Part shown: in pieces, positions 7,803 through 14,367 of the stretch
How positions within the stretch are numbered: the stretch's first letter is position 1
Layout of the letters: every line of letters begins with the position of its first letter
Source: CAJXCL01 sp964394335
GTDB lineage: Bacteria; Nitrospinota; Nitrospinia; CAJXCL01
NCBI GenBank assembly: GCA_964394335.1
Contig: CAYMVZ010000035.1
Location: 1-21,151, forward strand
Length of the DNA stretch: 21,151 nucleotides
Direction: 5' to 3'
Made by a program: the position numbers and the translations under genes
The notes under the pieces: model-generated
The model's input: only the letters and a program-made list of their open reading frames with translations
Told to the model about the DNA's origin: nothing
Database searches by the model: none

Positions 7803-8067
7803 CTCTAACAGAGCGCAGCTTCGACGCAACCTAAAATTAATAAATAACCACAAAGATCACAGCGCGATTGGTCGCAATCAAAACTTAGTATAAAATTAAG
7901 AAAAAGAGGACGTAGAGAAAAATAAATAATTGACAAATTATTCCTTCGTATTACTAACCAGCGAAACGTTGTTTTTTTAGGCGGTGTTTAATTGTGATTT
8001 TTTTTAGGCACTGTTTAGCTCTTTCTTTTTACAGCGCCTTATGCAGAGTTGAGGAGATCACCCTTCA

Positions 8068-8175
8068 TGTCATTCCCGAATGTTTCTATCGGGAATCCAG
8101 GGACCAGCTTGACCACTCGATTCCCGCTAAAGCTTGTCCTCGAACGCTTTAATCGGGGAACACTCGGGAATGACA
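8068..8175. repeat. MITE-like palindromic element, copy 1
   Basis: A 108-bp element bounded by perfect 12-bp terminal inverted repeats, TGTCATTCCCGA (8068-8079) and TCGGGAATGACA (8164-8175). Internal sub-palindromes are 'cccgaatgtttctatcggg' on the left and a segment around 'cgaacgctttaatcgggg' on the right. The right half (about 8119-8175) is almost identical to 18329-18383, and the left half is shared with 9852-9884, so the ends behave as exchangeable modules. No coding capacity. It may be mobilised in trans or act as a REP-type hairpin. Confidence 0.75.
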
Positions 8176-8395
8176 AACTTAGGGAGTCTGGCTTACCCTG
8201 GCTTATTGAGAACTTGCAGTCTAACAACGTAACTAATTGTTTTAATAGGCTGATGCCCTGCTCTTTCTCCGGTAATTTTTTAACACGCCATAGACACACC
8301 CTTTAGATGAAAAAAACCCTTTAGGACTTTTCTTCGAATGCCGATAGGTAATTATGAAGTGATTGAAAATCTTTTTTAAACAGGGGGGGGTAAAA

Positions 8396-8758
8396 ATGAT
8401 TATGAGCAATTGGCTTAAAAGGAAATTTAATCGATTCGAAAATAGTTTAGAGAAAAAACATTTAGAGGAAATTTGCAAGTCTAAGTTGCAATTTATGATT
8501 TCACTTGATGGGAGTTATGTCTCGTATCAAAGCATGTTTGTGGATTTAGTAAATCGCAGAACATTTTCCGGAATAAAAATTGATTCTGTATTGCCCAAAG
8601 ATGGTGACTTGAGGCTAAAACCTAAAACTAAAGTCGTAATCAGTTACGATTTTCGAAAAAAGAAGTATAAATTCACCTCGAGAGTCCTTAGGAAATTCAA
8701 TGGCGACTACCCGTCATTTTTAATTACTATGCCTGAAACCATTAGAGCCGCCGGTTAA
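8396..8758 (+). CDS. Small protein resembling the PilZ-associated YcgR-N domain
   Basis: A 120-residue soluble protein. After a basic helical start (WLKRKFNRFENSLEKKHLEE), the central part reads as a small beta domain: VDLVN..FSGIKIDSVLPKDGDLRLKPKTKVVISY, then KYKFTSRVLRKF and PSFLITMPETIRAAG. This layout resembles the N-terminal YcgR/PilZN domain that precedes c-di-GMP-binding PilZ domains. No RxxxR or (D/N)xSxxG PilZ motif follows, so c-di-GMP binding is not supported. The ATG at 8396 is chosen because a run of eight G (8383-8390) gives a strong ribosome binding site 5 nt upstream; an upstream ATG at 8363 has none. It converges with oleB, 17 bases away. The family call is weak, but the gene looks real. 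Confidence 0.55.
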   Translation: MIMSNWLKRKFNRFENSLEKKHLEEICKSKLQFMISLDGSYVSYQSMFVDLVNRRTFSGIKIDSVLPKDGDLRLKPKTKVVISYDFRKKKYKFTSRVLRKFNGDYPSFLITMPETIRAAG

Positions 8759-8775
8759 TTGAAGCGAGCGGCCAA

Positions 8776-9657
8776 TCATAACGGGTTTCTTGCAAAAAAA
8801 TCTTTCACCCATGGCACTATTTTTTCCCAGGCGTCTTCTACCACATAGTGTCCGGCATCAGAAACTTTTTTGACATCTGCCTTAGGGAAATAAGTTTTCC
8901 AGCGCTCAAGAAAACGTTCGTTAAAACAAAAATCTTTCTCTCCCCAGATTATCAGCATGGGATGGTTTCTGAATTGTGAAAGCCTACTTTCTATATCCTT
9001 CAGCATTGAATAACTATAATCCTCTGGTGTCATAGGTATATCCTGCACAAATCTCAATATGCCAATCCTGTTGGCAAAACTATCGTAGGGTGCCAGGTAA
9101 CCGGATTTAACTTCTGGAGTCATTCTTTCTTTTTTATTACATGCCATATATATAGACAGGCGCGCGAAAGCATTGAAGCACCGGACAGCTACATCGCCAA
9201 AAACAGGAATACGACAAATACTGATTCTAAAGGGAATGCAGGGCAAGAGAAAGGCAGCTGTGTTGAAGATCACAAACTGCTTTACACGTTTAGGATTTCT
9301 CACTGCCCACCCCATGCCAATGGCTCCTCCCCAATCGTGAAGAACAAAAGTAATATTCTTAAGATCAAGTTTTTTCAAAAAAACATCAAGATTATCAATG
9401 TGCTGTTTAAGACAGTAATTGTACTTTTGAGGCTTGTCGCTCAGACCGCAACCCATGTGGTCGGGGACTATAACCCTGTATTGTTCCTTCAGGTCTGAAA
9501 CAAGACGACGGTAGTAGAAGGACCAGGTGGGATTGCCGTGCAGCATTACAACAGGCTCACCCTTCCCTTCATCCAGGTAGTGGTACTTCAAACCATCCAG
9601 CTCAATGAAGTTTGATTTGAAAGGATACAGTTCTTTTAAAAAATAAACATCGAACAT
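8776..9657 (-). CDS. oleB: Alpha/beta hydrolase OleB (beta-lactone decarboxylase, olefin pathway)
   Basis: An alpha/beta-hydrolase close to haloalkane dehalogenases and usually annotated as such. In the chosen 293-residue form the key parts are YPFKSNFIELDGLKYHY at the start, the oxyanion-hole segment LHGNPTWSFYYR, PDHMGCGLSDKP, the nucleophile elbow HDWGG with Asp108 (138 in the longer frame), an acid in WGEKDF and the catalytic His in DAGHYVVEDA. The combination with an OleA gene upstream points to OleB, which decarboxylates the beta-lactone made by OleC into a long-chain cis-olefin. The frame extends to 9747, but residues 1-30 there are encoded by low-complexity 'aacatcgaacatcg' repeats and are unlike the family, so I take the ATG at 9657. 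No Shine-Dalgarno sequence is visible. A genuine dehalogenase is the main alternative. Confidence 0.8.
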   Translation of the reverse strand: MFDVYFLKELYPFKSNFIELDGLKYHYLDEGKGEPVVMLHGNPTWSFYYRRLVSDLKEQYRVIVPDHMGCGLSDKPQKYNYCLKQHIDNLDVFLKKLDLKNITFVLHDWGGAIGMGWAVRNPKRVKQFVIFNTAAFLLPCIPFRISICRIPVFGDVAVRCFNAFARLSIYMACNKKERMTPEVKSGYLAPYDSFANRIGILRFVQDIPMTPEDYSYSMLKDIESRLSQFRNHPMLIIWGEKDFCFNERFLERWKTYFPKADVKKVSDAGHYVVEDAWEKIVPWVKDFFARNPL

Positions 9658-9676
9658 CGAACACTTAACATCGAAA
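9647..9676. repeat. Short 'aacatcga' repeats over the oleB start
   Basis: Three near-copies of 'aacatcga' in about 30 bases, overlapping the presumed oleB start codon. A related dyad-rich stretch ('aacgttcaacgttcgttgtt') lies at about 10097-10116 between oleB and oleA. They obscure the true 5' end of oleB. Confidence 0.5.
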
Positions 9677-9851
9677 AGGAGAATGAAAATCCGACCCCTC
9701 AGCGACCGGTATTGGAATAAGCCCGGAGGGCATAATGTTACTGACAAGAGGATATTGGTACCAAAACATGCAATTATTTAATAATTGATCTAAAGAACAC
9801 ACAGTATCATTCCAGCATGCTCTAACGATAGAATACTGAATGTCGCCCCTG

Positions 9852-9931
9852 TGTCATGCCCGAATGTTTCTATCGGGCATCCAGAATCAAAGCTCGGCCT
9901 GGATTCCCTATAAGTGCATTAGGGAATGACA
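9852..9931. repeat. MITE-like palindromic element, copy 2
   Basis: An 80-bp relative of the element at 8068-8175. It begins TGTCATGCCCGAATG and ends AGGGAATGACA. The left half matches copy 1 with paired changes (ATTCCC to ATGCCC on one arm, GGGAAT to GGGCAT on the other), so its local hairpin is kept. The right half is different. It lies between oleB and oleA in an otherwise empty gap (9748-10128) where I see no gene or terminator. Confidence 0.7.
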
Positions 9932-10128
9932 AGACAGGGCATAGCATATTAACTCTGACCTATCCCTCAGGACCAGGTTTTAAACGCTTAAATAAAATAC
10001 CGGTGATTATTTTCAAGTAAAAAGTTATGTGCAATTCTTCGGCTTTACACGCTTTTGGGCAGTTTTAATGCTGCTTACTAATATCTTTTTAATTTAACGT
10101 TCAACGTTCGTTGTTCAATATTTCAAGT

Positions 10129-11175
10129 TTACCATTGCACTCCCAGCATCACACAGTTCAAGCCGCTCCCAATGCCCAGCATCGCTATATTATCATCTTT
10201 TTTTACCAGTCCTTTTTCGATTCCAATAGCCATTGTGATGGGAAGGGAGGCAGACCCGGTATTTCCTAAGTATTCCAGTGTGGAAAAATCTTTTTTAATT
10301 TCTAATTTCAAGGTTTCGTAGAGCATCTTCCTGTGAGCTGAGCCTACCTGGTGGCAAAATATTCTTCTCATAGTACTGTTTTCCCAGCCAAGTTTGTTCC
10401 TTGTTTCTTCCCAGGTTTCTTTGGCTAATTTTATTCCGTTGATCATGAGAGTTTCCGAGTCTGTTAGCATGCTGACATCACCGGTATGGGCAACATCCGC
10501 GTTTATTCCACCGATACAAAGCTCATTATGCCGTGTATTTGATCTGGTTTGCCCTCCTAACAGTTTATGTCCTGTTTTTGAAACAGATGAATGAGCCATG
10601 ACAACCGCTACAGCCCCGGAGCCTATGGTAAGAGAAGCAATATAGTGTTTGATTTTTTTTCGACTGATGTCTGTGTCAGTCAAAATATTGTTAATAGTAG
10701 TTTCAACCAGTTGTTTGCCGCACTCCCCTGACACAATCACTCCTGCTTTTACCTGACCTAACTCTATCATATTGGCTAAAACGGTCATGCTGTTGAGAAA
10801 GCCGAGACAGGCATTTGAAACATCAAAGAGAGAAGAAGCGGATGGTAAATCGAGAGCATTATGCACTACACTGGCTGTCGCGGGCTCTAAAAAATCCCGG
10901 GAAACAGAGGCATGGATAAGGCAACCAATATCCTGTCTTGAAATACCTGATTTTTCAATAGCCTTTTTTGCCGCAAAAACGCTGACTTCGCTTGGGCGTG
11001 TTCCGTTTTTCCAGAACCGACGTTCTTTTATCCCGCTCATCATCTCCAGGCGGCCTTCAGGAAGCTTTAAACGGTCGTACACCGGACTGAGACGCTTTTC
11101 AATATCTTCCGAAGAAACTATTTCGTCAGGAATTTCATATCCGAAGGCTTCAATACAGACGTTTTTAAAAAGCAA
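10129..11175 (-). CDS. oleA: OleA-type thiolase: acyl-CoA head-to-head condensation
   Basis: A 348-residue thiolase-fold enzyme, annotated in databases as 3-oxoacyl-ACP synthase III, but matching OleA of the olefin pathway: the start MLFKNV, ASVSRDFLEPATASV, DVSNACLGFLN and the exact end pattern GIGSGLNCVM-VQW are OleA signatures. Catalytic residues visible are Cys123, His275 (CHQVG) and Asn305 (LGNTGSAS), plus Glu97 in the LEPAT segment that OleA contributes across the dimer. OleA condenses two long acyl-CoAs into a 2-alkyl-3-ketoacyl product, the first step to long-chain olefins or ketones. The start codon is TTG at 11175, set by the MLF(K/Q)NV alignment and AGGAG 10 nt upstream; an ATG 8 nt upstream is out of frame. 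It has its own promoter with a palindrome. No oleC or oleD lies between it and oleB. Confidence 0.88.
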   Translation of the reverse strand: MLFKNVCIEAFGYEIPDEIVSSEDIEKRLSPVYDRLKLPEGRLEMMSGIKERRFWKNGTRPSEVSVFAAKKAIEKSGISRQDIGCLIHASVSRDFLEPATASVVHNALDLPSASSLFDVSNACLGFLNSMTVLANMIELGQVKAGVIVSGECGKQLVETTINNILTDTDISRKKIKHYIASLTIGSGAVAVVMAHSSVSKTGHKLLGGQTRSNTRHNELCIGGINADVAHTGDVSMLTDSETLMINGIKLAKETWEETRNKLGWENSTMRRIFCHQVGSAHRKMLYETLKLEIKKDFSTLEYLGNTGSASLPITMAIGIEKGLVKKDDNIAMLGIGSGLNCVMLGVQW

Positions 11176-11210
11176 AACAGCATCTCTCCTTCATAAAATT
11201 TACATATTAA

Positions 11211-11239
11211 AGTATAAAGCGGTAATTTACCACAATCAA
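11211..11239 (-). promoter_or_regulatory. oleA promoter with palindromic operator
   Basis: On the minus strand: TTGATT (11239-11234), 17-nt spacer, TATACT (11216-11211). The predicted start of transcription is near 11204, giving a leader of about 29 nt with a GAAGGAG ribosome binding site. The spacer contains the perfect palindrome GGTAAATTACC (11231-11221), well placed for a repressor. The regulator is unknown. Confidence 0.6.
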
Positions 11240-11250
11240 AAATAAAGTTA

Positions 11251-11312
11251 CAGCAAAGACGCAGAGTACGCAAAGAAAAATTTTTCCTCTGCGATCTTTG
11301 CGTCTCTGCGGT
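11251..11312. repeat. Imperfect palindromic repeat (GCAAAGACGCAGAG family)
   Basis: A long imperfect inverted repeat centred near 11280: left arm around 'caaagacgcagagtacgcaa', right arm around 'ctctgcgatctttgcgtctc', with AAAAATTTTT at the centre. Each arm is itself quasi-periodic. It lies upstream of the oleA promoter. Decayed pieces of the same family occur near 4073-4090 and 7847-7866. Confidence 0.6.
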
Positions 11313-11325
11313 GAAAACATTTCCT

Positions 11326-11361
11326 AAAAAAAAGGCGGAGTTTCCAAAAAGAAACTCCGCC
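11326..11361 (-). terminator. Rho-independent terminator of the cytochrome cluster
   Basis: On the minus strand: perfect 11-bp stem GGCGGAGTTTC / GAAACTCCGCC (11361-11351 with 11344-11334), 6-nt loop TTTTTG, followed directly by eight T. It lies 47 bases after the stop of the last cytochrome gene and separates that cluster from oleA. Confidence 0.92.
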
Positions 11362-11408
11362 AAACGTAATTGAGAGGAGAATAATCTAAAAAGTTAATTA
11401 TAAATCAC

Positions 11409-13163
11409 TTACGAGTTATTCTTATTAACTTTCCTATACGCAAAAACTTCTAAAAAGCCGACAACCAGGAAACCAATAGCCGCGAGAACATAAACTTTTG
11501 GAGGGGTTTTTACTTGCAGCACAAGCATATTCCAGGTAGAAGTTGATTTATTTGTACCGGATTCACCATTGCCGCCATCCCACGCGTTTACCGAGAAAGG
11601 AAGAAACTTTCCAGGAATAAACTGCACGTCCTTTTTCACATTTTCAGTGGTCAGTGATCTCTTAAAAATCAGTTGCCATTGTCCTGTCCAGTTATCCTTG
11701 CTGTTCCTGGCACCTTTATTGCTCTTGGTCTCAATAGCCTTATTCGTAACTTTGAAAGGCTTAAAAATACCTTTCGCGTTTACTTCTACCGCTTTATCTT
11801 CATCCGCCTTCCAGTACCAGAGTTTAACCGGGTTTTGCGGATCGCCGTTCAGAAAGTGCGGCCTATTTGTTCCCATTAATTCTTTCGCCGGAAACTGAAG
11901 CGCAATTGCGTCTCTCAGGTCTCCATATTTGCGCAGCAGGTTAAACTCCTTCGGAGATTGGTCGCTTCCAAATACTTTCGGGTCGTAATATTCCACATAG
12001 GTTTTTACCACGCTTTTTAATCCATTAGAGCCTTTTTCCGTATAAGACTGGTGCAGTGTTTTTCCTCCCTGCGTGGCCTCTGCTTTCGGGTCATGCTTAA
12101 TACTCTCACTCCTGTCGTTCCACTCTAATTTAAAAACTATATCCGTTTCGTTATATAATGCCCTGACCGTCACCAGATCAACAGCAAAGTTCTGCCATCT
12201 TGGCTTAAGCGACACCATTCCTGATAATTTCAAATCAGTCATATTAGACTCATTCCATTTTGGATCATTGGGGTCCATCGGCAGTTCCCCTTCAATCTTC
12301 TTAATGACAAGAACTTCATTATCCGTTCTTTCATACTGTAGTGACTTTAAGAAATGGGACAGGTCCCATCTGTCTTCTTCAGGAATGGTATCAACAAAGG
12401 AGGGCATCGGAGTTCCGTTAATGCCTGTGGTTACACGGGCAAAAATATCTTTGATTCCATCCCCGCCCTTGAATTTCCAGGGTTTGGTTAAATCCCTTGG
12501 ATGGATTTTAAATCCCCGGTCGGTCTTCAGAGTAGGGAAGGATTTCCCATTGCCTCTCCCATCTATTCCATGACATTCCCAGCACTTTTTATCTTCATAA
12601 ACCGCCTTTCCTTTTTCCGCTTTCGCGAGATCAAGTTCAGGCTCCGGTACATCATTATATTTCATCAATATCTTGTTATACCTGTAATCTTCCTTATCAT
12701 CAGGATCATCGGAGGTTTTAAACTCATCATCTTCCGCCCATGAATCGTTTAAGGTTTGAATAAATGCAATAAGCCCCCATCTTTCCTCTGCAGTCAAACC
12801 AACTTTTGATATTTCTTTGGCAAAGAAGGTCATAGGAGTTCCTGTTATCCCTCTTGAAATAGTCCTGAACAGGTCCTCATCTGTCGGCAAAACACCTGAG
12901 GCCGTTGTTCTGAATTTAAAAAGAGGTTGTGTGAAATCTCTTGGCTTGGGATCGATCAGTTGTGCTACTGGCCCTTCCCCGTCACCTGTCAACCCGTGAC
13001 AGAAACTGCATCGTTTAAAATATGTAACTTTCCCTGCTTCAACTACTTTTGGATCTCTTAAATTCGGTTTATTTTTCCCGATAGACCACTCCTCTGCCGC
13101 AAATCCTCTGTTAGCTACAAGGAGCAGGGCCACTACCAAAAAAGTTTTTAAAAGTCGTTTCAT
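11409..13163 (-). CDS. Dihaem cytochrome c fused to an ethylbenzene-dehydrogenase-type haem b domain
   Basis: A 584-residue exported, C-terminally anchored multihaem protein (numbering below from the GTG-extended form, +1). A signal peptide (1-24) is followed by cytochrome c domain 1 with CSFCH (53-57) and probable Met112 ligand (GTPMTFF), and domain 2 with CWECH (195-199) and Met254 (GTPMPSF). Residues about 287-550 form an EB_dh domain like the gamma subunits of ethylbenzene dehydrogenase and nitrite oxidoreductase, which bind haem b: note GDPQNPVKLWYWKAD (441-455) and WQLIFKRSL (497-505) with a possible Lys ligand. A TM helix (about 558-577) and basic tail end it. It should carry electrons in the periplasm. 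It is the last gene of the cluster. ATG at 13163 is preferred over GTG at 13166 from its spacing to GGGGGA. Confidence 0.88.
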   Translation of the reverse strand: MKRLLKTFLVVALLLVANRGFAAEEWSIGKNKPNLRDPKVVEAGKVTYFKRCSFCHGLTGDGEGPVAQLIDPKPRDFTQPLFKFRTTASGVLPTDEDLFRTISRGITGTPMTFFAKEISKVGLTAEERWGLIAFIQTLNDSWAEDDEFKTSDDPDDKEDYRYNKILMKYNDVPEPELDLAKAEKGKAVYEDKKCWECHGIDGRGNGKSFPTLKTDRGFKIHPRDLTKPWKFKGGDGIKDIFARVTTGINGTPMPSFVDTIPEEDRWDLSHFLKSLQYERTDNEVLVIKKIEGELPMDPNDPKWNESNMTDLKLSGMVSLKPRWQNFAVDLVTVRALYNETDIVFKLEWNDRSESIKHDPKAEATQGGKTLHQSYTEKGSNGLKSVVKTYVEYYDPKVFGSDQSPKEFNLLRKYGDLRDAIALQFPAKELMGTNRPHFLNGDPQNPVKLWYWKADEDKAVEVNAKGIFKPFKVTNKAIETKSNKGARNSKDNWTGQWQLIFKRSLTTENVKKDVQFIPGKFLPFSVNAWDGGNGESGTNKSTSTWNMLVLQVKTPPKVYVLAAIGFLVVGFLEVFAYRKVNKNNS

Positions 13164-13201
13164 CACACATCCCCCAAAAAAATAAATTTAAAAATCAATT
13201 T

Positions 13202-13262
13202 GGACGCAGATTTTCGCAGATCTCACAGATAAAATCCTGAAAATCTGCGCTCATCTGCGTCC
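13202..13262. repeat. Nested palindrome between two cytochrome genes
   Basis: Perfect outer arms GGACGCAGAT (13202-13211) and ATCTGCGTCC (13253-13262), and perfect inner arms CGCAGAT (13215-13221) and ATCTGCG (13243-13249), with a 3-nt internal loop on each side. Each arm also contains a direct GCAGAT repeat. In RNA it would fold as a strong hairpin between the two cistrons. It has no T-tract, so it is not a classic terminator. Confidence 0.75.
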
Positions 13263-13271
13263 CAATAAAAC

Positions 13272-14219
13272 TTAATGCAATCCTTCAGGAATACGAGCCG
13301 TTTTTTGCGCCAGATTCAGTTCCGCCATCATGATCGTCCAAACCTGTTCGTCAGTCAGGTCTTTTTTCCATATGGGCATAGCGGAATTCCATGGAGTTGC
13401 TTCAGGCGGCAATCCAGGTCCGCCGTTCCTGATTCTCCAGAAGATATATCCTTCAACAATGGTTTCCAGAGTTCCATTATCCGTAAAGTCTATCGGTCTC
13501 AGTCTGAATCCATCTGCCAAAGGCCCGTTACCGTCTGTTTTATCTCCGTGGCAGGGTCTGCAATTGAATTCATACAGGGTCCTTCCTTCATATAATCTTG
13601 TTTCTGTATAAGCTAATTTAATGTCCGCTTCACTTGCGCCGCCCGATTTTATTTTTTGAACTGCCGCTTGAACTCCCGGCATTGGAATAAAATCCAACGC
13701 TCTCGGACCGTGGCCTACCTGAGGCACAAACTCCACCTTGTCCGCCTTAACCTGTGCCACAAATTTATCCAGCATTTCTTTGTTTGGATTGGCTATAGGA
13801 TTGACAAGATCTTCATTTTTCTTTGGGAAATTAGAGGAAGGATGCTGGATTCGCAGGACAACCGGGGCCTGACTCTTGGGAGCAAAGTAAGAATAGGCAA
13901 CCTGACCGCTTCCTAACGCTACAGCAAGCATCACAACCCAGGCCACGGGGTGGCTATATCCTCCCCGCAACAGTTTCAGCATCGGAGCCAAAAACGAATC
14001 TATTCTATCCTGATCAAAACTGACATACATAAAAATAGTGATTGTCAGCAGTATGGCCCAGAACATTTGTAATGAACCTGGAACCGGCAAAGGAAGATCC
14101 AGTCCGGTTACACGCCTTGACAGCTCCGGAATACCCTTCACCAATAAAACCCAGGCAACTCCACAAAAGATTACCACGGACCAGAACATCCCAATTAAAG
14201 GTTTTTTTTCTCCTGCCAT
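13272..14219 (-). CDS. Membrane-bound monohaem cytochrome c, three N-terminal TM helices
   Basis: A 315-residue protein. Three hydrophobic helices (about 10-28, 50-67 and 91-112) anchor it, followed by a periplasmic part of about 200 residues. That part has one class I cytochrome c domain: CRPCH at about 220-224 and a probable axial Met281 (NSAMPIWKK). Between them lies a linker with IQHPSSNFPKKNEDLVNPIANPNKE split over about 124-148, and VGHGPRALDFIPMPG. The ATG at 14219 is chosen because AGGAGG lies 9 nt upstream; a GTG at 14228 would abut it directly. It probably passes electrons between the dihaem cytochromes and the bd-like membrane subunit encoded in the same cluster. Partner and potential cannot be read from the sequence. 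Confidence 0.88.
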   Translation of the reverse strand: MAGEKKPLIGMFWSVVIFCGVAWVLLVKGIPELSRRVTGLDLPLPVPGSLQMFWAILLTITIFMYVSFDQDRIDSFLAPMLKLLRGGYSHPVAWVVMLAVALGSGQVAYSYFAPKSQAPVVLRIQHPSSNFPKKNEDLVNPIANPNKEMLDKFVAQVKADKVEFVPQVGHGPRALDFIPMPGVQAAVQKIKSGGASEADIKLAYTETRLYEGRTLYEFNCRPCHGDKTDGNGPLADGFRLRPIDFTDNGTLETIVEGYIFWRIRNGGPGLPPEATPWNSAMPIWKKDLTDEQVWTIMMAELNLAQKTARIPEGLH

Positions 14220-14367
14220 TTTGGCCACCCTCCTTTTAAAAATTAATCATTTTATAAACAAACTCTTAATTAGCAAGCAGTTTTTTTTTACACGGACAAA
14301 CAAGTTTGCCCATGCCACTCATGTTTGCTGCCTACTGTAAACTGCTTACTGTTATTATGTTTTCAAA

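Larger units (their letters stand above)
7763..8395. other. Long intergenic region with repeats, no gene
   Basis: About 630 bases between the Nramp-like gene and the PilZ-like gene. It contains the Nramp promoter, a decayed fragment of the GCAAAGACGCAGAG repeat family (about 7847-7866), the 'aggcggtgttta' dispersed repeat (about 7979-7994) and a complete 108-bp palindromic element (listed separately). Open frames here run through the inverted repeats and have no family resemblance. Confidence 0.6.

Noticed and set aside
8039..8306. Open frames on both strands across the 7763-8395 gap
   Set aside because: They are produced by the palindromic element; the translated repeat sequence also appears at 18235-18432, as expected of non-coding repeats.
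8776..9657. Plain haloalkane dehalogenase call
   Set aside because: The nucleophile elbow HDWGG fits both families, but the neighbouring OleA gene and the YPF-x10-GLKYHY/PDHMGCGLSDKP pattern favour OleB; not fully excluded.
11118..11363. Minus-strand frame covering the terminator and oleA promoter, reading through the upstream ATG
   Set aside because: It crosses the terminator, repeat and promoter, and is out of frame with oleA; only a chance frame.
12073..12573. Long plus-strand open frames opposite the cytochrome genes (here, and near 14585-15100 and 16291-16656)
   Set aside because: They are antisense to clear multihaem or membrane protein genes with strong motifs, and lack ribosome binding sites and domain signals.
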